From assembly GCF_000024185.1 (NCBI RefSeq), contig NC_013790.1, positions 1,573,501 through 1,637,500 on the forward strand: a stretch of 64,000 bases of DNA. Reading direction: 5' to 3'. This document shows positions 26,091 to 37,200 of this stretch, piece by piece; the stretch's first letter is position 1; every line of letters starts with the position of its first letter. The position numbers were made by a program, and so were the translations under genes. Source of the stretch: Methanobrevibacter ruminantium M1 (GTDB lineage: Archaea > Methanobacteriota > Methanobacteria > Methanobacteriales > Methanobacteriaceae). The notes beneath the pieces are model-generated. The model saw only the letters and a list, made by a program, of their open reading frames with translations, ran no database searches and was not told the DNA's origin.

Positions 26091-26687
26091 TTAAGTCCCT
26101 TTTATAAGTTTAAGAATACTAAATTTTATAAAAAAAAGAATTTAGTACACTAAAGTTCTCACAGTGTCTTTTTTATCCAATTAAATTTTTTTTTATTGAA
26201 TTAAAATTATTATAGTTAGCAAAATTATCTTAAAATCTTTATATATAGGCTTACCTAATACATTAAAAAAAAAATATCATTGTATTTATATTTATATATT
26301 TAAATACTATTTATATTTATTCATATTTATGGAATTATTTCTTATGTATTGAAATGGATTTATTCGACTGAAATAACTGATTTTAAAAGGGTATTTTATA
26401 GATTATGGATTTATTATTGTTTTATTTGCGAATAAGAATAATTTATTATTGTTTTTAGTAGAAAATAAGTATTTTTACTTTTAATAAATTAAAAAAATTA
26501 AACTTAAATAAGTTAATGAATTATTAAAAAATATTGAAAAAGTAATAAAAAGTTATAAAAAATGTAAGGGATAAAAAATAGAAGTTAAAAAGTAAAAATA
26601 GAAGTTAAAAAATTAAGATAGAAATTAAAAAATAAAAATAGAAGTTAAAAATAGTTAAAAATAAAATAAAAGAATTTAAAATAAGAA
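26091..26687. other. intergenic region upstream of metX
   Basis: Contains a minus-strand TATA region (TATATATAAAGA, 26238-26247) suited to metX. From about 26560 to 26660 the words AAAAATAGAAGTTAAAAA repeat; the same words occur near 24520-24590 downstream of metX. No coding or RNA signal. Confidence 0.5.
26238..26247 (-). promoter_or_regulatory. TATA box, probable metX promoter
   Basis: Minus-strand GGTAAGCCTATATATAAAGA gives a TATA core about 150 bp before the metX ATG. A long leader would follow. Position-based only. Confidence 0.35.
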
Positions 26688-27455
26688 TTATTCAGTCACA
26701 TGAACATCTGCTTCGCTATCAAACGGATTGGTACGTATAGCAAGAGATATCATATAAGGATAATGCTTATTAAGGTATTTTAAATAATAAACCCATTCAT
26801 AAACCAATTTGGAATAAACCCTTTTCATATCACCATTCAAGTGATTGAAATCAGCATCCTTTATGTCAGTTAATTCACCTCTTCTTGCAAGCTCTTCATC
26901 CAAGTGCAATAATGCAAGCAGAAGTGATGAGAATTCATCTTTCTCAAGCAAGTTAGGGTTATTGATAAGATTTACTAAAAATTCTCTGTTTTCAACCAAT
27001 AAGCTCTGGATTCTGTTTAAGAAATCTTCCCTTTCCTCTGGAGCGATATTGGCCTTAAAGTCTACAGGATTGTTTTTCAATTCTTTTAGTTTATTATCAT
27101 AATCTTTATCGTTCCATGATTTAATAGCCTTTAAATCATCAGTGTTAGCCTTATTTACATTGGCCTTGCTTAATTCTGCAATTAAATCATTTCCAATCTC
27201 AGAGAAGAATGTACCCATAAGCATGTCTATCTTCTCTAAAATGGCTTCATGCTCTTTTCTTCCCATGATCTCTTCAAGAACCAATGCTACAATGAGGATA
27301 TCTATTGGAATAAATCCGATATGCTTCCAAAGATAAGCGATGATCTCTTCCCCATCTCCGCAGATAAGGTATCGAGCAAGGAAAATAAGAACTGCCAAAA
27401 CAAACATGATAATTGCAAATTTAATTTTCCAGTTCATTTCTTTATTTTCTTTCAT
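26688..27455 (-). CDS. hypothetical membrane protein, 255 residues
   Basis: Two hydrophobic segments near the N-terminus (about residues 10-30 and 45-65) anchor a long, charged, mostly helical cytoplasmic domain. That part includes IMGRKEHEAILEKIDMLMGTFFSEIGN and ends in SLAIRTNPFDSEADVHVTE. I start at the ATG at 27455, which has TTGGAGAT 6 nt upstream, rather than the longer frame at 27488. The arrangement (two helices, then a coiled domain) resembles small sensor-like membrane proteins, but no named family is recognised. Confidence 0.7.
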   Translation of the reverse strand: MKENKEMNWKIKFAIIMFVLAVLIFLARYLICGDGEEIIAYLWKHIGFIPIDILIVALVLEEIMGRKEHEAILEKIDMLMGTFFSEIGNDLIAELSKANVNKANTDDLKAIKSWNDKDYDNKLKELKNNPVDFKANIAPEEREDFLNRIQSLLVENREFLVNLINNPNLLEKDEFSSLLLALLHLDEELARRGELTDIKDADFNHLNGDMKRVYSKLVYEWVYYLKYLNKHYPYMISLAIRTNPFDSEADVHVTE

Positions 27456-27793
27456 TTTTATAATCTCCAAGATAAAAATAATCGTCAATAGAAATAATTA
27501 TTGTTTTAATAATTAGATACAATTTATATTTTATTGTTTTAAGTATAATAAATTAATCATTCATTAATTAACCAGTTAAATGATTATTGATATTTGTTTA
27601 AAAATTAGATAAAATAGTCTAAAATAAATAAAAGCAATAGATCGAATAGCCTAAAAATAACTAATTATTAAAGTAAATATATGCAAAAAAAAGATAAAAT
27701 AGCCTAAAATAAACTATTAATAAAGTTTAACAACTTAGAATAAAATTATACTCAATATAATTTTTTAAAGATCTTGAATAAAAACAGACATAA
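27456..27793. other. AT-rich intergenic region
   Basis: Short repeated words AAAATAGCCTAAAATAAA occur near 27612, 27645 and 27696. Nothing else is recognisable. Confidence 0.45.
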
Positions 27794-27994
27794 TCATTTA
27801 ATTTGAACAAATTCAGGGCTTCTGCCATGCTGTAGAATATAGTTATTAACATCGTTTATCATGGCGGAATAATTCTCATGAGAGATTTCCTGATTGTTTA
27901 CGCTTGCAAAATCAGGCATCTTACCATTTTCATTTTTAAATTCAATTATATCCTTTACCATTTCTCGGTATTCTGTAATAGTCAAATGTGTCAT
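27794..27994 (-). CDS. small pseudomurein-binding-repeat (PMBR)-like protein, 66 residues
   Basis: Two PMBR-like units fill the protein: YREMVKDIIEFKNENGKMPD followed by FASVNNQEISHENYS, and YSAMINDVNNYILQHGRSPE followed by FVQIK. This matches the pattern of a helix, NG-(K/R)-x-P-(D/E) and a short strand seen in cell-wall-binding repeats of Methanobacteriales. There is no signal peptide, so it is either cytoplasmic or a remnant of a larger wall protein. GGGGAT precedes the ATG. Confidence 0.75.
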   Translation of the reverse strand: MTHLTITEYREMVKDIIEFKNENGKMPDFASVNNQEISHENYSAMINDVNNYILQHGRSPEFVQIK

Positions 27995-28298
27995 TAATTA
28001 TCCCCAAAACATTAAGAACATTTTTAATATATATTAAATTTATTCTCATATATAAAATGTTCTTTTTTGATTTAAGTAATAATTTGCTAAAAGCATACCC
28101 CAATAAACAGTTTCATCCTAAAAATTTAGTAAATTGAATTTAAAAAATTAAAAGTGAATAATAATTAAAAAAAGATAAAGAATAGTTTGTAATTAAAATA
28201 ATAGATTGTAATTAAAAATAAGAATAAAAAATAGATTGTAATTAAAATAAATAATAAGATAATAAAAAAAGTAAAAAGTAAGACTAAAACATATGATT
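27995..28298. other. intergenic region with ATAGATTGTAATTAAAA repeats
   Basis: ATAGATTGTAATTAAAA recurs near 28200 and 28231, with a related TAGTTTGTAATTAAAATA near 28182, downstream of guaB. No gene or RNA is seen. Confidence 0.5.
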
Positions 28299-29792
28299 TT
28301 AGTCTAAAGTTGGATAATTAGGACTTTCATTAGTGATTAAGAAGTCATGTGGGTGAGATTCCTTAATACCGCTTGTGGTAATTCTAACGAATCTAGCAAC
28401 TTCTTTCATGGTTTGAATGTCCTTAGCTCCACAGTAGCCCATGGAAGACTTTAATCCTCCAACCAATTGGAAGACAACTTCAGCTACAGTTCCCTTATAT
28501 GGAACTACACCTTCAACACCTTCAGGGACTAGCTTGGAATGTTTCATGTGAGATCCTTTTTCCAATTCTTGGAAGTATCTGTCAGCTCCACCTCCGGAAC
28601 CTCCAGTCATCGCTCCCATGGAACCCATTCCACGGTATTGTTTGAACTTTCTTCCATTCATGGTTACTACATCACCTGGAGCCTCTAAAGTACCTGCAAG
28701 CAAGTTACCGAGCATTACAACATCTGCACCTGCACCGATAGCCTTTGCAATGTCACCGGAGTATCTGAGACCTCCGTCTGCAATGACTGGAATGCCTGCT
28801 TCTCCTGCAACATCTGCAACATCTGCAATTGCAGTGAGCTGCGGAACGCCGATTCCAGCTACAATACGGGTGGTACAGATTGAACCTGGACCGATACCTA
28901 CCTTAAGGCCGTCTGCACCATGTGCAATCAAGTCTTCAGCAGCCTCTTTAGTTGCAATGTTACCCATACATAAGTCTGCATCGATATTGTCCTTAATGGT
29001 TTCAGCAAACTTGACCACATTCATGTTATGTGCGTGAGCACAGTCGATTGAAATGATGTCTGCTCCTGCCTCATCCAATGCCATAGCCCTGTCAAGGTCA
29101 AATGGACCGCAGGCAGCTGCAACAAGGTATTTTCCGTTCTTATCTACTGCAGCGTTAGGATGCTGATCTTGATTTAATATGTCTTTAATGGTTAGAATAC
29201 CTACTAAAGCGCCATCCTCATTAACGACAGGCAATCTTTCAACCTTATTTTCATAGGCGATATCTAAAGCTTCCTCTTGAGAGATGTTTTCCTTGATTGT
29301 GACAACATCGGAAGTCATGATTTCCTTAACCAATCTTTTGGAATCGTTTTTTAGGAATGGCCTTACATCCCTTTTGGAGATGATTCCTACAATCCTGTCC
29401 CCTTCCATTACAGGAAGACCGCTGACTGATTCGTTTTCCATAATGTCTTGGACTGTTTCGATAGAGGAGTCAGGACTGATGGTTACAACATCACGTACAG
29501 TGATGTCTTCAGCGCTTTTTACCTTTCTGACTTCAGCGACTTGAGCCTCTTGATTGATGTTACGGTGAATTACACCGATTCCACCCTCTTGAGCAAGTGC
29601 GATAGCCAAATCAGCTTCAGTTACGGTATCCATTGCAGCACTCATAATAGGAATGTTAAGTTTGATATCCTTTGTAAGGTTTATTTTAGTGTCTACATCC
29701 TTCGCTTCAATCCAGGAAGCATTTGGAACCAATAAAAAATCATCATAAGTATAACCAGGTTTTGCATTATAAATTTTGTCTGAAAAACTCAA
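28299..29792 (-). CDS. guaB: IMP dehydrogenase
   Basis: A 497-residue protein of standard IMPDH length. Order: N-terminal barrel part ([15 protein letters not shown]), a CBS pair at about 97-205, then the barrel with [11 protein letters not shown] (active-site Cys306), [20 protein letters not shown] and the [10 protein letters not shown] loop. It oxidises IMP to XMP with NAD, the committed step to GMP. The start codon is TTG at 29792: TTAGGAGG lies 7 nt upstream and no ATG precedes the conserved N-terminus. Two hairpin-forming 61-bp repeats lie upstream. Confidence 0.97.
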   Translation of the reverse strand: MSFSDKIYNAKPGYTYDDFLLVPNASWIEAKDVDTKINLTKDIKLNIPIMSAAMDTVTEADLAIALAQEGGIGVIHRNINQEAQVAEVRKVKSAEDITVRDVVTISPDSSIETVQDIMENESVSGLPVMEGDRIVGIISKRDVRPFLKNDSKRLVKEIMTSDVVTIKENISQEEALDIAYENKVERLPVVNEDGALVGILTIKDILNQDQHPNAAVDKNGKYLVAAACGPFDLDRAMALDEAGADIISIDCAHAHNMNVVKFAETIKDNIDADLCMGNIATKEAAEDLIAHGADGLKVGIGPGSICTTRIVAGIGVPQLTAIADVADVAGEAGIPVIADGGLRYSGDIAKAIGAGADVVMLGNLLAGTLEAPGDVVTMNGRKFKQYRGMGSMGAMTGGSGGGADRYFQELEKGSHMKHSKLVPEGVEGVVPYKGTVAEVVFQLVGGLKSSMGYCGAKDIQTMKEVARFVRITTSGIKESHPHDFLITNESPNYPTLD

Positions 29793-29860
29793 TATTTAAC
29801 CTCCTAATCCTTAAATAAATCAACAAATAAAAGTTAATTAAAAGTTTAAAAAAAATTAAT

Positions 29861-29981
29861 TCTTTAAATGAATAGCAAAGGCTATAATAAAGAATTAATT
29901 ATTGAATAAATAAATAAAAACTCTTTAAATGAATAGCAAAGCTATTATAAAGAATTAATTATTGAATAAATAAATAAAAAT
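29861..29981. repeat. two tandem 61-bp hairpin repeats upstream of guaB
   Basis: TCTTTAAATGAATAGCAAAG starts at 29861 and again at 29922, followed in both copies by CTAT, AAAGAATTAATTATTG and AATAAATAAATAAAAA. Each unit is self-complementary: TTCTTTA pairs with TAAAGAA and AATAGC with GCTATT (perfect in copy 2). They lie downstream of mfnB and upstream of guaB, so they could end mfnB transcripts or act in the guaB leader. Confidence 0.75.
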
Positions 29982-30126
29982 TAATTAATGATTTAAAAAA
30001 AATTAATTCTTAAGTTAATAAGAATTAATTTGGATAATTTAATGAATTTATTTTTTGAATAGATAAACACTTGAATAATATAAAGCCATTGAATAATATA
30101 AATGTATGTGGCTTTTTAGTCTATAT

Positions 30127-30846
30127 CTATTCTTCAAATGATTGTACAAGCTCTTTTAATTCAGCTACAGCAGTTCTATCAATATGGCCAGTGTTTCTGT
30201 CTCCGCCAACACAAGCAGCCCCTCTAACACCAACTACATCACAGCCAACATCATATAATGGCTTTAATTGGTCTTTTTTAACAGATCCTGCTAAGGCAAC
30301 TTTCAATCCATAGCTATGAGCTTCTTCTGTGAATTTTCTACAATCGTCAATGTCTAGATAATCAAATAAAGTATGTCCATCCTTGACAGCTGTATCTAAC
30401 ATGGCAATGTCTGCTCCTGAATCCTTTGCCACCTTAGGAATGTCCCAAGGACTTACAGCTCCAACTCTATGAGCATCTGCATAGCCGGAAGCAACAACTG
30501 TAGCATCAGGATTAGTGTCTTTTACAGCCTTAACTACACCTTTCATTACTTCTACGCCTTCTTCATAGTTGCTTGGACCATATAATCCGACTTTAATATA
30601 ATCTGCACCAGAGACTAAAGCTCCCATTGCAGCAAGAGAAACGGTTCCAGGCTTGTATGGAACATCTCCTAAAGTTGCGCTTACAAGCATATCCTTTGGG
30701 GTAAGCTCTCTGATATCCTTAATTACCCAAGGGAAATTAGCTCCTAAGGAACCTTCTTTAGGATTTTTAACATCAACAATGTCTGCTCCACCTTCAATAG
30801 ATTCAACAGCTTCTTCATGATTTATAGGACTAATTAATAAAAGCAA
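30127..30846 (-). CDS. mfnB: (5-formylfuran-3-yl)methyl phosphate synthase
   Basis: A 239-residue TIM-barrel protein matching MfnB (MJ1099 type). It makes 4-(hydroxymethyl)-2-furancarboxaldehyde phosphate from two molecules of glyceraldehyde 3-phosphate, the first furan step of methanofuran synthesis, and so marks a methanogen. The two known catalytic lysines fall at the expected places: Lys27 in [19 protein letters not shown] and Lys155 in DTAVKDG. The start is TTG at 30846, with GGAGG 6 nt upstream. It stands alone with guaB next downstream after 334 bp. Confidence 0.95.
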   Translation of the reverse strand: MLLLISPINHEEAVESIEGGADIVDVKNPKEGSLGANFPWVIKDIRELTPKDMLVSATLGDVPYKPGTVSLAAMGALVSGADYIKVGLYGPSNYEEGVEVMKGVVKAVKDTNPDATVVASGYADAHRVGAVSPWDIPKVAKDSGADIAMLDTAVKDGHTLFDYLDIDDCRKFTEEAHSYGLKVALAGSVKKDQLKPLYDVGCDVVGVRGAACVGGDRNTGHIDRTAVAELKELVQSFEE

Positions 30847-31282
30847 ATATATTCCTCCATAAATATAAAAATTGAAAAGTATATTAATAATTTTGATTAA
30901 ATTGAAAATAAATAAATTAATTAAATCAGTTTTTTTAAATTTTAATTAATTTAAATAAATATTTTTTTAAGATTAAAACTTCTTATATCTTGCTTTTTAA
31001 AAATCTTAAATAAAAACCAATATTTAGAATTATTAAAAGTTTTTAAAAAATTAATATAATATAAAAAATTTTAGATTATTTATAATTATATTAATAATAT
31101 TATAAAAAGGTTTATATTTTTTAAGCTTTTTTCATTAAATTTTGGAAAAAAATAAGTAAAAACTATTAAAAAAATAGGGAAAATTTAAGAAAAATAAGTA
31201 AAAATCCATGCTAAATAAATAAATTTTGAAAATATATTTCAAATTTGAAAAAAAGAAAAAATGGAGTTATAAAACTCCATTA
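30847..31282. other. AT-rich intergenic region
   Basis: No gene or structured RNA seen. Oligo-T stretches on either strand could serve as terminators for the adhesin gene, which ends at 31283 (minus strand). GTAAAAACTATTAAA-like words are not regular. Confidence 0.4.
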
Positions 31283-34200
31283 CTAAAATTTAAATTTTCT
31301 ATAGCTTAATGTAAACAAAGCAAAAATGGTTAAAACCAATAATGCCAATGGATGTCCAGTATTTTTCATTGGAACTCCTTTTTGTTGTTTAGCTTGGACG
31401 TGATTGCTAAGGTTCTTTTTAGTTGGATTTTTGACCTTTTTGCCTGCATGGGAATTATTATCCCCCTGGTTGTTTTTATTGGATCCGTCATTGGTTTTAT
31501 TATCCATATAATCATCCCAAGGGTACATATCATAAAGGTCACTGCCATAATTACCAGAACCGCTGCCTGAGTCATTATCGCCATCTTCATCCAAAGAGCC
31601 ATTGCCATCGGTATTTCCAGAGCCATCAGTATCACTGGAACCATCATCAGACTTTTCACCAGCATCAGAATTGCCAGAATTATCACCATCAGAAGAACCA
31701 GAACCATCAGGATTACCAGAACCGTCAGATGTACTGTTTCCATCACCATCTAAAGGATTATCACCATTAGAATCAGAACCATCAGGATTTCCGGAATTAT
31801 CACCAGACTTATTATCACCATCGGAATTATCGGAACCGTCAGATGTACTGTTTCCATCACCATCTAAAGGATTATCACCATTAGAATCAGAACCATCAGG
31901 ATTACCAGAACCATTAGAACTATTGTTTCCATCACCATCTAAAGGTTCATCACCATTTCCACCATTAGGATCAGAACCATCAGATGTACTGTTTCCATCA
32001 CCATCTGAAGAATTATCACCATCAGGATTAGAACCATCAGATGTACTGTTTCCATCACCATCTAAAGGATTATCACCATTAGAATCAGAACTATTTACAG
32101 ATTCATTATCTCCATTATCAGCTAATGGAAGAACTTCTACAATAGCGCTGTCAAAGTTATTGGATTTAACGACTTCATAAGTGCTTGTATCCACATTTGA
32201 AGGAAGAGTTATATTATCATTTGACCTATTAACCTCTGTCAATAATTTCAAAGAAATACTGTTTCCTTTGGCTAAATCTCCAATGTACCATAAGTTAGTT
32301 TCTTCATCGAATGTGTTTGAAGCTTTATCTGAATCATTAGATGAATCATCACTTAAATAAGAGCCAGATTTGAGTGATTTTAATTCCCCATTATCTAAAT
32401 CAGAACCAACACCATCTAATTTAGAGCTTGCTTTAAGCATATTAGGGGATGAACTATCACTTTCATCTATGGAATCAGAATTTTCAGAATCTTCTGAAGA
32501 AATGTCCTTAACAAACAATCTAGAACCGTCATATGAGATGTCCATGCTTGTTGTTCCATAAGTCACATTGGAAAGGATTAGTCCTAAGGTCTTCAAGTCA
32601 TCTAAAGTGACTATAACATCAGATGCATCATCTGGACCGTCATTATAAACAACTATGGTCCATTCAACAGTGCCTCCCTTGTTTACAGAGCTGTTGGATA
32701 CAGTTATCTCAATTACCAAATCGCATAAAGGATTGACATCCAATAGCTTATCGTCATGGTTGTTGTCCTTATTAAGCTCATAAGTATCGCCTTGTACTAT
32801 GGCCTCTACAGGCAAAGATGCATTGGACACATTTGCTTGAGTTGTGACTATTAAATCAACAGTCTCTCCTGGAGCCAAATCCCCTATAATCCATTTACCG
32901 GATTCTGGATTATAGGAATCATCAGATACATTCAAGACTATCAATCCTAAATCCTCAAGGTCGCTTAAGTCTAAGATTACATTCTCTGCAGTGTCAGGGC
33001 CATCATTAGTGACAGTTATTGTCCAATTGACTACCTCATCCTTATTTATTGTTGAATTTGACACATCAACAACTACAATCAAATCGCATAAAGGATTTAC
33101 TGTGACTGTATCATTATCATAGTTATTTTCCTTATTCAATTCAAAGGTGTCGCTTAAAACAGCTGATTCAACTTCTATTGTCTTATTGGAAGCGTTAACC
33201 CTTGTTGTAATGAGCAATTCAACAGCATCGCCATTGTCCAGATTGCCAATGATCCATTGATAGGCGTCCCCATCAAATGAATCCTCGGAAGCATTAACTA
33301 AAATTAAGTTTAAAGCATCTAAGTCATTCAAATAGACTTTAACGTTTTCAGCCATATCTGGACCGTCATTAGTTACTGTTATTGTCCAATCGACAAGATC
33401 TTCTGTATTAACTGGAGAATCGGACACAGATATATCTATGATAAGATCGCATAAAGGATTTACAATAAGGCTTTCATTGTCATAGTTATTATCCTTATTC
33501 AATTCAAAAGTCTTGCTGTCAACTGTAGACTCAACATCCAATATATCGTCTGAAGTATTTACTTTTGCGGAAATTATTAAGCTAGCATTTTCATTATTAT
33601 CTAAATCACCTATTATCCATTCATAAGTTTCAGGATTGAAATTATCCTCTGAAACGTTTAATATTTCCAAGTTCAATGATTCCAAATCAGATAAACTGAC
33701 AATCACATCGCTGGCACCATCTGGGCCGTCATTGGCAACTACAATAGTCCAATTTACAATGTCCCCATTGTTTACAGGAGAATCAGATACTGATATTTCA
33801 ATTGATAAGTCACATAAAGGATCAATCTCTAAAATATCATCATTATGGTTATTGCTCTTATCTAGCTCAAAGGTGCTTGTATCGACAATTCCATCAAGTT
33901 TTATAGTGTCATTGGAACAGTTTGCCTTTGTTGTAATAATAAGGCTTTGACTTTCTCCATCAGGCAAATCGCCTATTGTCCATTGGCCATTATCATAAGA
34001 ACTCTCGGAAACATTCATTATGATTAGGGCTAAAGGTTCCAAGTCAGTTAGATTGACCACAACAGCCTTTGCATCGTCAGGACCATCATTAGTTACCACA
34101 ATAGTCCAATTGACAATATCTTCCTTGTTTACAGGAGAATCAGAGACTGATATGTCTATGACAATATCACAGCATGGATTGACATTTAATGAATCATTAT

Positions 34201-37200
34201 CAGCATTGTTTGCCTTGTTCAATTCATATGTGCTTGTATCCACATCAGCTTCAACCATTATGGTCTCATCAGAGGTGTCCACTTGAGTGGCCAATATGAG
34301 AGTCAGTCCCTTTCCGCTTGCAAGCTCTCCAATCTCCCAAGCGAATGATTCGCTGTCAAAATCTTTGCTTGATGAATTTACAAAGACCATTCCTAAAGAT
34401 TCCAAATCAGATACTGTCAAGAAGACATCAGAAGCGGTGTCCGGACCATTGTTTTTTATTTTTATTGTCCAGTTTACAATATCGCCCTTATTTGCAGTCT
34501 TCTTTGAAGCGTTCACTTCAACAGCCAAATCACATAATTCCTCTACAGTCAAGAGGTCATCATCATGGTTATTGGCTTTATTAAGCTCATAAGTGCTTGT
34601 TGATACATTTCCCTCAACTGATAAGACCTTATCTGAACAGTTGACCTTGGTCTTTACAGTCATGCTTGAGATGTCTCCGGAGGCCATGCTTCCGATGGAC
34701 CATATATTGCTTGACTTGTTGAAGTTGAATGTGGAATTCTCCAATACGGCAATATCCTTAAAGGTGAATGACCTGTTTTGGACTATTAAGCCTAATTTTT
34801 CCATATTGGTCAATGAGACCTTAACATCCTTAGCCTGATTTGGGCCGTTGTTTTTAACATTGACAGTCCAAGTAATGACATCATTCTTGTTAGCACTGTT
34901 ATCTGATGCAGTCACTTCAATCAAGACATCACAATAAGGATTGACAGATAATGTGTCATTTGCAAGATTATTAGCCTTATTTGTCTCATAAGTGCTTGTA
35001 TTTACAGTTCCCTTAAGGACAATGTTCTTATTTTCAGTGTTTACCTTAGTGCTAATCACCAATTCCTTAGAGGCATCCTTGTTAAGGTCCCCTACATTCC
35101 ATTCGTTTGAAGCGTAATTGGCGTCTGACTTGTTAACAAGGCCTAATCCTAAGCTTGCTAGGTCACTGAGTGCAACATTTACATTGCTTGCCTTATCAGG
35201 ACCGTAGTTTTTAACTGTTATTGTCCATTTGACAAGGTCATTTCTGTTTGCAGTCCTGTTAGAGACCTTTACAGTTATTCCAACATCACATAATGGGGCC
35301 ACATTGACATAATCGTTGTCCTGATTGTTGTTTAGGTTATATTCAAATGTATCTGAGCTTACTGAGGAATTTACTGTAATCTTCTTATTGGAAGCGTTTA
35401 CCTTGGTAGTTATTACAAAGCTTACGTTTGATCCACTAGCCAATTTGGAAAGCTCCAATGTCTGAGTGCTTATATTGAAATTGGCATTTGTGGACTTTTG
35501 ATATATCAATTCGTTTCCAGAGAGATTGCCTAAGGAAACTACAACTTTGCTTGCATCATCCGGACCGTTGTTTTTAACGGTGACTGTCCAGTTTACAATA
35601 TCGCTATATTTAGGGCTGTGATTAGATGAGGCAATGTCAATGAGCAAGTCACATTCAGGTATCTTTATTGATTGGTTATCCTTATTGTTAGCTTCGTTTG
35701 TGTCCTTTTCATAGGAGGATACGCTAACCGGATAATTTACTGCACCTGTAGTGTTAGCCCTTGTGTTTATGGCTAAGGTCTGGTTAACTCCGCTATTTAA
35801 GTTGCCAATGGTCCAGATTCCAGTGCTAGAATTGTAAGTGCCAACAGATGGACTTGAAGAAACGAGTATCAGTCCTTTAGGAAGCACAGCACTTACCTGA
35901 ACGTCTGTAGCATTGTTTGGACCATTGTTTATAACCTTGACTGTGAACTTGTTTGTTCTGTTATATTCCACTATATCCTTGCTGGAGACAATGTCTACAG
36001 CCACATCCACAAGAGGGAGAATCTCAAACTGATTGTCCTCATCTATTTCCTTGTAATAGTCATCTTCAGTGTGCTTTGCATATAGAAGATAGTTTCCTGG
36101 AGCTATTGCCTTGCCCACAGATGAGCTGAGATTCAAGGACACGTTTCCAAGAATTCCTGTTGTGAATGTCTTGTTTAGGATTATGTCGTTTTTGTTTATT
36201 GCAGATAAGGAAGTAGATTTGCTATTAGGATCCTTATACACAATAACATTTACCAATTGATTGTCTTCACGGTCATCCTGGTATAGCAATGCACCGTTTT
36301 GGCTGTTTGATGCACCATTTACCGGATGTATTTCATTTGAAGTAGTTACTTTTTTACCCTTTGAGGATATATAGCTTACATTATAAAAGTAAATATCATT
36401 CACTGAAGCAGTATTATAAATTGCATTAGCAATATTATTGCCACCTATCAAAGTTAAATTAATTAAAATATCGCTTCTGTTAAAATAACTGCTGCTTGGT
36501 TTTATCACAGAATCCAATACATATGACCATGCCTGATTCCTGTCAAAATTGTCATTTGAAAGGTTCATGTTTTTTCCGTCGGTATATATTGCAGATCCGT
36601 TACGTGCTGTATTGTACTTGAAGCTTGAGGAATCGATTGTATTGCTGTTTCCCTTAATGTATACAGCGCCTCCAAGGCCGCTTTTAATGTCTGATTCGCT
36701 TGGAATCGCATTGTTGTATAGGAAATTTGAAGCCATTAGCTTGGCATTTGAGCCTACAACATAGATTGCCCCTCCGTCCTTTGTAACATTGTTATTTGTG
36801 AAATTGCTTAAAATCAATGTTGTGTTTGAGCCTTCAATATATAATGCAGCTCCGTTTTCTCCAGTGTTGCTTGCAAAATTACAGTTATAAACATAAGCGC
36901 CTATACCCTTTATATAGACAGAGCCGTTCTTGACATTGTGGTTAGTGAAGTTTGAGCTGAAAAGATTTGCATTTGAACCTATAACATAGATTCCAGCACC
37001 ATAGCTTGCATTGTTTCTTGCGAAGCTGGAATTCAAGACAGTCACATATGAACCGTTGATTAGAATCCCTGCTCCCACATTCTTTGCATAATTGCTCTGG
37101 AATGTGGAATTCAATATCAAAGCATCGTTACCTAGAATGTAAACTGCTCCACCGTCATTTTCTCTTGCCTTGTTTTCTTTAAATGTAGAATTAGTTACCT

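Noticed and set aside
31366-31749. Alternative frame in the adhesin stalk rich in Met and Val
   Set aside because: Shadow of the Asp/Gly/Ser repeat coding; explained by the main frame.
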